A stretch of 24,477 nt of DNA. Source: Chrysochromulina tobinii. Lineage: Eukaryota > Haptophyta > Prymnesiales > Chrysochromulinaceae. The DNA lies in the NCBI GenBank assembly GCA_001275005.1, contig JWZX01002206.1, positions 1 through 24,477 of the forward strand, read 5' to 3'. Numbering within the stretch: position 1 is the first letter of the stretch; every line of letters begins with the position of its first letter. The notes under the pieces are model-generated. The model was given only the letters and a program-made list of their open reading frames with translations. It searched no databases and was not told the origin of the DNA. Positions 16,447 through 24,243 of this stretch are shown here, piece by piece. A program made the position numbers and the translations under genes.

Positions 16447-17060
16447 ACCACGCGTCGTGATGGGCACCATTCGCCGGTTAGGGTTCGCGCGAGTAAGTGA
16501 GTAGCACCCGCCTTTCGGCAACGCACACCGGCATGCGTGGCGAGGGGGGACCCCAGGGGTAATGTCCAATGTGACGGGGCGCCGCGCCGCCGCCTCCCGA
16601 CGTTCGTCCATATTCCTTTTTGATCGGCTGATGTTAGATGAAAAATATCCCTCAAACCACTAACTTCTCTCTCGCGCGCTTAGCAGACCAAGATCGGCCT
16701 TTGATCGGCCTGCGAGTCAACAAGCGCTGAACAGCACTCCCGTTATCTTTTACCCGACCGACACGTTTGCGGAACACTCGAACTTACAACCTTGTTCCTC
16801 GGTTGTCGGTTCATTTCCGAACAGCAATTATGCAGACAAGTACATAGTAAATGGCCGCTAAACCGCTCAACCATATTCACATTCGACATTGTCGGTATCG
16901 TGGCCGAAGACCCCACGCCACTCAAGAGCTCAAGATTGAGTGGACTTGGTTCCGCGACGGCGCGAAATCGAGAAGTCCTCGCGACATCCTGCAGCGCCGT
17001 CCGCGTCGCTGTCGAAGACGCGCTCAGCATCGGAGGACCGAGAGTCTTCGTCTCTAGAAC
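16447..17060. other. Intergenic region upstream of Myb gene
   Basis: 614 bp without a convincing gene. It holds the 3' flank of the ZIP gene and the promoter of the Myb gene. TTTGATCGGC occurs near 16619 and 16699. The stretch 16600-16900 is lower in GC than the genes. No poly(A) signal was recognised. Confidence 0.5.
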
Positions 17061-20000
17061 ATGCATCAGCCCCCCGCCCGTGAGTGGACCGCTGAGGAGG
17101 ATGCCCTCATCCTGCACCTTGTGAACGAGATCGGGCTCCGCTGGACGAAGATCGCAGAGGCGCTCGACGGGCGTTCGGACTCGGCGGTCCGGAATCGCTA
17201 CCATCGGCTCACGGCACCCGCCGAGCCGAAGCCGGCGCGCGACCGCAGCACCGAGCTGCCCTGGACGCCAGAGGAGGACTCGAAGCTCCAGCAGGGCTAC
17301 GCCAAGCACGGCACCAAATGGCTCTCGATCATCAAGGAGTTCCTTCCCGAGCGCTCACGCAACGCGATTCGCAACCGCTTCGGCCGCAGAACGGCCGCGG
17401 CGGCCGCCGCCCCCTCGGCCTCCGCCTTCTCCTCCGGCGGATCCTCGGCAGCCGATCGCGCGCCGTTTCGAGCGCCGAGCTTCGGGTTCACACCCGAGGC
17501 GATGACCGAGGCGACCTCCGTCGTCGCCATCCCGCCGCTGGTCGCCACGGGTGGGCCGATGGGCGGCGCGCGCCTGCCGACGCCCGCCGAGGCGGCGCAG
17601 CGGGCGGTGCAGGCAGTGCAGGCAGTGCAGGCAGCGGAGGCGTACGCGACTTCCCAAGCGCACGCGCACGCGCAGTTGCATGCGGCGCACGTGCAGGCCG
17701 CGCAGGCGGCGGCGGTGACGCTGCAGCAGATGCTCCAGTTTCGTCAGGCGCCATCGCACCTGATGGACGCGCACCAGGCGGTGATGCTTGCGGCCCTCCA
17801 GGTGAGTGCCGCGGATGACCTCTGATGACCTCTGAGGACCCCTGATGACCCTCTGATGGCCCCTGATGACCCTTGATGACCCCTGATGACCTCTGATGAC
17901 CGCGGATGGCCGCTAATTTCACCCCTCATCAGGCGGACGCTGCACGATTGGGTGTCCAGCTGGTGCCCACGAACGCCGCCTCTTTGTCAACTTCGTCAAC
18001 GCCTATGCCCCCATCGATATCGTCAACGCCCATGCCGCCATGTGCGCCCACGGGCTGCAGCAGCAGTAGTAGTGGCCAACAGCAGCCGCCGCAGCCGCCG
18101 CAGCCGTGGCAGTGGCAGTGGCAGCCGCCAGCCCTGCACTCGCCGCCGCCACAACCGACCGCACAGCCAGGCGCTGTGGTGGGCGCGACTCAAGCGCGGG
18201 GGCATCAGGCCGGGGACCATCAGGGAGATCAAGGGAGATCAAGGGAGATCAAGGGAGGTCAAGGGGACCATTATGCATGGGCGCCGCCAGCACAAGACCA
18301 AATCAGGCAACAAGACCAAATCGGTTCGACAGGGTTGCCTAATATGGTCTTGGGATGGGAACTTCCACCCCCTCCGGCCCCACCCCCTCCGTCATTGACC
18401 CCATACCAGGCGGCGTTGCTCGACCAAGTGCAGAAGGAAGGGCAAGCCAAGGTGCAGGCGGCGCAGGCGCGGCTGCAGGCGCATGCAAGCGCATGCAAGC
18501 GCTCACCACGGCGCGGCGCAGGCGCATGCAAGTGCTCACCACGGCGCCGCCTCCTCGTCTCCCCACAGGCGCGGCTGCAGGCGCATCAGGCCTCAGGGCA
18601 ACCGATGCCCTACCCTGCTGTCTCGACTATGTTAGGCAACTCTGCCAATGGCGACGACGGATTGATCGGAGACCTCTCAATCGGCCCTCATGGTGAGCCT
18701 TGATGACCCTTGATGAGCCTTGATGACTATTGATGACCATTGATCGGAGACCTCTCGATCGGCCCTCATGGTGACCCTTGAGGACCCTTGATGAGCCTTG
18801 AGGAGCCTTGATGACCCTTGATGACCCTTGATGGCCCTTGATGGCCCTTGATGACCCTTGATGAACCTTGATGACCCTTGATGATCCTTGATGACCTCTC
18901 GATCGGCCCTCATCGTGAGCTGCGCCCCCACATGCCCGGCTGCTGCTGGAGCCCTCCCCCGCATGCAAGTGCTCACCACGGCGCCCCTTCTCTCTCCTCG
19001 TCTTCCCCACAGGCGAGCTGCGCCCCCACATGCCCGGCTGGTCGAGCCAGGCCGAGAGCGCCGAGATGGGCTCCGATCTCAGCCGCTCGAGATGTGACGA
19101 AACCTCCTCGTCGGGCCTCTCGACGAGCTCGCGATCTGGCGTCTCGTCAATGGCGCAATCGGGCGTCTCGTCCATGGCGCAGTCGCAGGCCCCCCCGCTC
19201 GCCCCCCCCACGAGCGCCCAGCACGGCGCGCCCGGAACGGCGATCCACCCCACCCCGCTCCCCTCGCCCACGCGCGCCCCCGGGGCGCCGTCGTGGGCGC
19301 GTCCCTTTTCGGGCGTGTCGCTCCGCATCCCCTCCCTACCCTCGTCGGTCTTTCGGGCGCCGTCTCGGGCGCCCGATGCCTCGGCACAAGCGAGCGGGAG
19401 CGCCGTGTCGAGCGGGAGCGCCGTGCCGAGCGGGGGCGCCGTGCCGAGCGGCGGCATGCCTGGCGGTGGGATGGCCGGTGGCGCCGGCGGTCGGGGGGGC
19501 CACGACTCCAAATTAGGCAACGACTCCGCCTCATTACTTGCTCAGGTGAATGCCCCCTGATTGCCTCCCTCACTGCTTCCCTTATTGCCTCCCTCATTGC
19601 CTCCCTCATTGCCTTCCCTAGTTGCCTCCCTTATGACGCGTCCAGTTGGTGCTCCAGATGGACCCAACCGAACTCGAGATGCACCTGATGACCTCTGATG
19701 ACCTCGGATGACCTCGGATGACCTCTGATGACCTCTGATTGCCTCCCTCATCAGTTGGTGCTCCAGATGGACCCAACCGAGCTCGAGATGCACCTGCGCG
19801 CCCTCGCACCGGTTGGGGGCTCGAGCGCCGCCTCGAGCGCCCTCGCACCGGTTGGGGGGTCGAGCGCCGCCTCGAGCGCCACCGCCGCCGCCGCCGCCGC
19901 CGCCGCCTCCACCTCCGCCGCCGCCGCCCACAGCACCGCCCACACCGGCGCCCAACTCGGCGCCCATCCCGCCCGAGATCGAGATCACGAGCACGAGTAC

Positions 20001-20379
20001 CTCGAGATGGTGGACAGGCTGGACACCTCCCTCAATCTTGATGATGATCAGCTGGGCGCCGAGTTGGGCGCTGGGGACGCCGATGAAGGCTCGCTCGACC
20101 GCTCGCGCTCGCATAATCAAGTACGAGCTCCCTCTGATGACCTCTGATGACCTCTGATGGCCTCTGATGCCCTCTGATGAGCTCTGATGAGCTCTTGATG
20201 GCCTCTGATGCCCTCTGATGCCCTCTGAGGGCCTCTGATGGCCTCTGACGGCCTCTGAGGATGAGGGGCTCCGATTGCTTATGAGTGCATCTGATTGCCT
20301 CCCTCATCAGTTCTCAAACGGTGCCCGAGGCGGCGCTGCAGCGCTGCGGCGGCGCTCCGATCTCGGCGCATCTCGCTGA
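17061..20379 (+). CDS. R2R3-type Myb DNA-binding protein
   Basis: Six exons: 17061-17801, 17933-18451, 18569-18692, 19013-19545, 19755-20120, 20311-20379, all phases consistent, 783 residues. Two Myb/SANT repeats near the N-terminus: REWTAEEDALILHLV...RWTKIAEALDGRSDSAVRNRY and LPWTPEEDSKLQQGY...KWLSIIKEFLPERSRNAIRNRF. They have regularly spaced tryptophans and the third helix that contacts DNA, so this is a nuclear transcription factor. The remainder is low-complexity: Ala/Gln/His helices, QQQPPQPPQPWQWQWQPP, a Ser/Gly/Pro region, an LQMDPTELEMHLRA segment and a poly-Ala stretch. The last exon encodes 22 residues ending at TGA 20377-20379 and is the least certain. Confidence 0.85.
17802..17932 (+). 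repeat. Intron 1 of Myb gene: decamer array
   Basis: Donor CAG|GTGAGT, acceptor ACCCCTCATCAG. Almost wholly CCTCTGATGA / CCCTGATGAC decamers. No exon echo seen. Confidence 0.85.
18293..18352 (+). other. Perfect two-part inverted repeat in Myb exon 2
   Basis: CAAGACCA (18293-18300) pairs with TGGTCTTG (18345-18352), and AGGCAAC (18305-18311) with GTTGCCT (18334-18340). Together they form a 15-bp stem with a 4x4 internal loop in coding DNA. Confidence 0.75.
18452..18568 (+). repeat. Intron 2 of Myb gene, introner-like, 3n without stop
   Basis: 117 bp, donor CCAAG|GTGCAG, acceptor CTCCCCACAG. Family A core copies at 18491-18514 and 18524-18548. An echo of the exon 3 head (GCGCGGCTGCAGGCGCAT) lies before them. 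Length divides by three and no stop occurs in frame, so retention would add 39 residues. Confidence 0.72.
18693..19012 (+). repeat. Intron 3 of Myb gene: decamer array, tail and head echoes, family A end
   Basis: The exon 3 tail (GATCGGAGACCTCTC.ATCGGCCCTCAT) recurs at about 18742 and, shortened, at about 18894. CCCTTGATGA decamers lie between. The exon 4 head (CTGCGCCCCCACATGCCCGG) is echoed at about 18919-18938. Family A core at 18961-18985. Acceptor TCTTCCCCACAG. Confidence 0.85.
19546..19754 (+). repeat. Intron 4 of Myb gene with 46-bp exon-head echo
   Basis: Begins with TGCCTCCCTCAT dodecamers. The exon 5 head (TTGGTGCTCCAGATGGACCC onward) occurs at 19646 after a usable acceptor CGTCCAG, followed by CCTCTGATGA decamers. 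It then occurs again as the real exon at 19755 after CTCATCAG. The copies differ at one base over about 46 bp; their spacing of 109 bp is not a codon multiple. Confidence 0.85.
20121..20310 (+). repeat. Intron 5 of Myb gene: decamer array
   Basis: Donor CAA|GTACGA, acceptor TGCCTCCCTCATCAG. About 13 decamers of the CCTCTGATGR type followed by degenerate units. No exon echo seen. Confidence 0.8.
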
Positions 20380-21194
20380 GGGCTACTTGATAGCGAACGC
20401 GGAGAGGGATACTTGCATAGTTGTCCTAGGCGCCATGGTGGGCGCTGGGGCGTCATGGTGGGCGCCGGGGCGCCATGGTGGGCGCTTGGGCGGCTAATGA
20501 GCTACGGATCTGCCTCTGCGCTCTAATGAGCAGCGCTCATGAGTGCTCATCTGGCTAATGAGCTACGGATCTGCCTCTGCGCTCTAATGAGGCTCACGCC
20601 CAGGCCAGCAGCAGCTGGGCGGTCCCGACGGCGACGTTTCCGCTTCCAGTTGCCTAATATGGTCCCGACGGCGACGTTTCCGCTCCCGTGTCCGCTTCCG
20701 CCTTCCGGAGGGTCGTGCGACGTCCGGGCGCGGGAACGAAGGGGTACAGAGAGGCAGCGGAGGAAATACAACTGCTACGTTACGTGTTCACGAGTCCGGT
20801 CCGAGAGTCGAGGCTCGAGTGGATGTTCTTGCATCTCTTGGTATGCGCCACGTGAGGTCGGTTGGCGAGTCGTCGGTGACTGTGTCGTGATTAACCACTG
20901 TGAAGAAGCGAAAGTGTGCATTACAACTACGTAGCGTCGCTCTAGAGGAGGGGAGATTTGTTTGGAGGTTCGCGACTCGACTCCACAGAGATGAAGTTGA
21001 AGTATGAAGACGCCCAAGAGACGCGACGTTCTTGTCAGTTGTCTGCTTGCTGCATGCTGGCTTCCGGCGGCGTGCCCCGTGCGTGCCGAGCGTGGCTCCC
21101 GGTCTGCGTCTGGCGGCGTGGAGCGTGTGCGGTGCACAGCGATCAGCGTGCGCCGGGGGCTTCCTACTGAGCTTCCTACTGCTACTCGTTAACA
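20380..21194. other. Intergenic region with several short direct repeats
   Basis: No gene recognised. A GGCGCCATGGTGGGCGC-type triplet of units lies at about 20429-20488 and resembles the reverse complement of the family A core. A 39-bp direct repeat lies at 20492-20530 and 20553-20591. A 24-bp repeat (GGTCCCGACGGCGACGTTTC + CGCT) occurs at 20621 and 20661. It includes the 3' flank of the Myb gene. Confidence 0.6.
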
Positions 21195-22070
21195 TGTATT
21201 CCGTACTACATGTGTAATACAACGGCGGAACTCAACCATGCGCGCGGGGCGCGGCCGCTCACACGAGGCATTCCGCTAATTCCAGAAACGCCGCGCATGC
21301 CGAACGCGGCCCCGCATGTATGTACGTGCAGCGGGCGCCCTCTCGTGCGAGGCTGTGTGTGGCGCCACCGGGGAGCGCGTGCTCGCGACGCCTGTGTCCC
21401 GCCGTCCGTTGGAGTGACCGAGCCCACGCCGCCGCGCGGGGCAACCCCGATGAGTCGGTCGCGGCTGATGCCTCCGGGGCAACGCACGGCGCGCGGCGGG
21501 CACACACCAGAGAGAGATGTGGGGCCTGATGGTCTTCCGCGCAGCGCGCTCCAGAGCCGGCCTATGCGCGGGTGACTTGAGTGTGCGCGCTGAAGGCCCC
21601 CGGTTCGACGACGGTCGATGATGGGATCGTAATCGAAACGAGCGAGGCGCAGCCGGTAAAGGCCATCGCACCAATCTGCGTGACCGACGCGGGGAGCGTG
21701 ATCGACGCGAGCGAGCGGCAGCCGGAAAAGGCCCACCCACCAATCTGCGTAACCGACTCGGGGATCGTGATCGACGCGAGCGAGGCGCAGCCGCGAAAGG
21801 CTTCCTCAACAATCTGCGTCACCGACGCGGGGAGGTCCGCGACCGACTTGAGCGACTTGCAGTCTCGCATCTTGAGCTCTCGCAGCGCCGTCAGCCTCGC
21901 CACAGACGCCGGCAGCGCCTCCCCCTTCCACTTCCCGCGCAGCTCCAGCCCGCCCACGCGCCCCTCCTTCTTGTCCGCCGTGAGCGCCCTGCCGAGCCCG
22001 TCCCGGCCGCCCTCCACCCCCGCCAGCCACTCGGGATCCTCCAGGATCCACGCGTCCTCAGACGCCCCGA
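21195..22070 (-). repeat. Inverted duplication, right arm
   Basis: Reverse complement of about 1291-2160: the last coding module of the minus-strand LRR gene and its 3' flank. Small differences include an extra AATTAGCGG-like insert near 21277 and an extra GCGGGGC near 21247. Confidence 0.9.
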
Positions 22071-23358
22071 TGAGCTCCACGTCCGTCGCCCCCGCCGCCA
22101 CCATGCTCCGCACCGCCTCCCGGCGCAGCTCGCGCTCGCGCCCGCACGATTCGATGAGCTCCATCGCGCTGCGCACGATGCCGTAGATGGCGTGGCCGGG
22201 CAGCCCCTTGCGCGCGGTCAGCATCATCTCGTGCACCACCTGCACCTCGCACACGTGTCGCGTCGGGTCGCCGACGATGACAAAGTTGACCATCAGGTCG
22301 CGCCAGCCGCCAGCCGACGGCCGGGCGAAGCGGTCCTTGATGCGCACGACCCTCAGCGCCCCGGCCTCGTGCAGCGCCAACAGCCCCCTCACGATCGACC
22401 CGACCGCCGACATGCTGGTCGCTACGAGCATCGCGCGCACCACGTCGCACACCCACTTGCTCCGGCCGCGCCCCTCGCCCGGCCGGAGCGCGCTCTTCTC
22501 GACCACGCGGCTCGTCTTCTTGAGGCCCGTCTTCTCGGCGCCGAGCACCGCGAGCTCGAGCCCCGCCCCCGTCGCGGTCGCCAGCTCGCGCACGACCACG
22601 TCGAACGACGACTTCACGCGCGCCGCGTCGGCAAAGAGCACGGCCGCGACGCCCGCCTCGTCGCGCTGCTCGGCGACGGCGGGCTTCTCGATCGCGGCGT
22701 CGAGCACGCCGACGGCCGCCTCGTACTTGGCCATGCCTTCCGCGTCGCCGCTCTTGATCACATTGAACACGCTCCCGTAGACCGACTGAAAGTCCTTGTT
22801 GCCCGCTTCGATCGCCGTCTGGCACGCCTTGACCAGCTCCCCCGCCGCCTCCTCGCTCACGCCCTCGGTGCGCTTTTGAATCTCGGTGGCCATCACCTGG
22901 TCAACCACGACGAGCTGCGCACCCAGCGCGTCGACGGCCTCCTTGGAGTCTGGGTCGCGCGCCACGTTCAGCTCGAGCTCGTGCAGCCGGCCGCACGCTG
23001 CCTCGATGGCTTCGGTCTTGGCCAGTGTCTTAAATGTGTTGAGCGCCTCGGGCAGCTTGACCGCGTGCTCGTCGTAGCCTTCCGCCGCCGGCTTGATGGG
23101 GCCCAGCGCCTCGGCCGCCCTCTTTTGAAGCGGCCTGAGCGCTTCGGGCACCTCGGACTGGGCATCGACCTCGACAACCGGCTGCGTCTCGCCCTGCTTG
23201 GCCCCCTGCTCGAGCAGCCAGCGCCCCAGATAGGTGAGCTGCCCTTCCGGCCGCGCGTCTGCCAGCGCATTCATGGCGGCGCCGAGAGCCGCATCGATCC
23301 GGTCGCGGTGCAGGTCGACGTATGCCTTCTGGGCCTGCACGTCGCGTGCGGCGCGCAT
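21562..23358 (-). CDS. Dpy-30-like / RelA-SpoT-like / BspA LRR_5 protein
   Basis: Intronless, ATG 23356-23358, 598 residues. Residues about 12-52 (AMNALADARPEGQLTYLGRW + LLEQ) resemble the Dpy-30 dimerisation motif (RP.NP..FL..YLL). Residues 60-300 are helical and Ala/Glu-rich, without a known domain. Residues about 304-402 (CDVVRAMLVA, IKDRFARPSAGGWRDLMVNF, HVCEVQVVHEMML, GHAIYGIVRSAMEL) follow the order of the RelA/SpoT nucleotidyltransferase fold (KDR...P..GY.SLH......EVQIRT..MH). Whether it makes (p)ppGpp is unknown. From residue about 428 it has the ELIGASEDAWILEDPEW module and three LRR_5 units shared with the first gene. The frame stays open a little upstream of the ATG, so an upstream exon is possible. 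Confidence 0.82.
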   Translation of the reverse strand: MRAARDVQAQKAYVDLHRDRIDAALGAAMNALADARPEGQLTYLGRWLLEQGAKQGETQPVVEVDAQSEVPEALRPLQKRAAEALGPIKPAAEGYDEHAVKLPEALNTFKTLAKTEAIEAACGRLHELELNVARDPDSKEAVDALGAQLVVVDQVMATEIQKRTEGVSEEAAGELVKACQTAIEAGNKDFQSVYGSVFNVIKSGDAEGMAKYEAAVGVLDAAIEKPAVAEQRDEAGVAAVLFADAARVKSSFDVVVRELATATGAGLELAVLGAEKTGLKKTSRVVEKSALRPGEGRGRSKWVCDVVRAMLVATSMSAVGSIVRGLLALHEAGALRVVRIKDRFARPSAGGWRDLMVNFVIVGDPTRHVCEVQVVHEMMLTARKGLPGHAIYGIVRSAMELIESCGRERELRREAVRSMVAAGATDVELIGASEDAWILEDPEWLAGVEGGRDGLGRALTADKKEGRVGGLELRGKWKGEALPASVARLTALRELKMRDCKSLKSVADLPASVTQIVEEAFRGCASLASITIPESVTQIGGWAFSGCRSLASITLPASVTQIGAMAFTGCASLVSITIPSSTVVEPGAFSAHTQVTRA

Positions 23359-23513
23359 CCGACGAACGTGGCACCGAGATTTTCGGAGCTCCCTAATTAA
23401 TCAATCCTGCGCGCGCCCGGTTTCGTCAGAACATTGGATGGGGTGCCGCGAGCCCCCCCCCAGGGTCGATGGGAGTCTCAGAGATTAACTGCCAGCGCGA
23501 AAATCAAGTTCAA

Positions 23514-23542
23514 GTTCAAGTTCAAGTGACTTGAACTTGAAC
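23514..23542. repeat. 29-bp palindrome of TTCAAG units
   Basis: GTTCAAGTTCAAGT, a central G, then ACTTGAACTTGAAC: 14-bp perfect arms, preceded by further TCAAGT units from 23505. It can form a hairpin or a dimer binding site. Confidence 0.9.
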
Positions 23543-23582
23543 GCGAATAAATAGTGCGTCTCGATCAATTGCGAATTGCCCG

Positions 23583-23733
23583 CTCACGTGGCTCACGTGA
23601 ATTGCCCGCTCACGTGGCTCACGTGGCTCACGTGGGCTGGGCGGCTCGCCTGACCCCCCCTGCTCACGTGGCTCACGTGGCTCATCTGGGGCCGGCCGGC
23701 TCGCCTGAGCCCCCCGCTCACGTGGCTCACGTG
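23583..23733. promoter_or_regulatory. Cluster of nine CACGTG (E-box/G-box) sites
   Basis: Nine CACGTG palindromes in 9-bp GGCTCACGT register, in groups of five, two and two (23585-23635, 23664-23679, 23718-23733). CACGTG is the core for bHLH and bZIP factors. It lies about 230-380 bp upstream of the minus-strand gene start. Confidence 0.65.
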
Positions 23734-23830
23734 GCTCTACAGACGTGTCCAGATAAGGTTCATGCTGGATGCTCGAGCCCCGCAACACCAAGCGCTTCGT
23801 CGCTGCAAGGTTGTCCCCCCCCCCGCAACT

Positions 23831-24243
23831 AACCCTAACCCTAACCCGAACCCGAACCCTAAACCCGCCGCGTAACGCCTAACTACCTGTGGTTAGGCTC
23901 CCGCCTAACTCGTGGCTAGGCTCAGCTCCCGCCGCACTACCTGGGGTGACGGGGGTTTCCTATCCTTTTGGGGGGGGGACGGCGGGGGTTTCTTATCGGA
24001 TACGTATCCTGATGTATTTGGATGTATCCTGCATGTATCCTGATCGTATCTTGATGTGTCCCATTCATATACATCAAGATACATCAAGATACAACAAGAT
24101 ACATTTGCAGATACGTACCTCTCTGGATACAATTGAGCAGCACACAATAATGTAGCACAGCGGTCCGTCTCGGGGGCCTAACCACAGGTAGAAGCAGGTA
24201 GTGCGGCATTACGCGGCGGGTTTAGGGTTAGGGTTCGGGGTTT
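23831..24243. mobile_element. Fold-back element with telomere-like terminal repeats
   Basis: The left arm has CTAACCCTAACCC from 23830, then GAACCCTAAACCCGCCGCGT and an ACTACCTG...TGGTTAGG block to about 23898. The right arm (about 24173-24243) is its reverse complement, with a 10-bp CTACCTG-containing indel. The telomere-like repeats read CCCTAA on the left and TTTAGGG on the right, facing outward. The roughly 270-bp interior is AT-rich and has a 12-bp stem. No ORF. It could be a MITE-like element or an interstitial telomeric remnant. Confidence 0.65.
24046..24082. repeat. Hairpin in GTATCCTGATG-type repeats
   Basis: GTATCTTGATGT (24046-24057) is the exact reverse complement of ACATCAAGATAC (24071-24082), with a 13-base loop. 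On both sides are degenerate GATGTATCCT / ACATCAAGAT tandem units, so the whole 24000-24117 stretch can fold. Confidence 0.85.

Larger units (their letters stand above)
23359..23830. promoter_or_regulatory. Upstream region of the Dpy-30/RelA-like LRR gene
   Basis: No gene seen. Presumed promoter of the minus-strand gene, containing the TTCAAG palindrome and the CACGTG cluster listed separately, plus C-homopolymers at about 23452 and 23816-23824. Confidence 0.5.

Noticed and set aside
18320-18335. tRNA T-loop-like GGTTCGA
   Set aside because: No matching acceptor, D-arm or anticodon stem around it; it lies in a Myb exon.
20539-20934. 131-residue ORF after the Myb gene
   Set aside because: Built over short direct repeats, Arg-rich, no domain; it shares only LPNM with Myb exon 2 through the dispersed DNA motif.
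22192-23400. 402-residue plus-strand ORF opposite the Dpy-30/RelA-like gene
   Set aside because: Arg/His/Leu-rich mirror frame of a GC-rich gene; all recognisable motifs are on the minus strand.
23826-24243. A true chromosome end
   Set aside because: Telomere-like repeats are few and degenerate, occur in two inverted sites and are followed by ordinary sequence on both sides.
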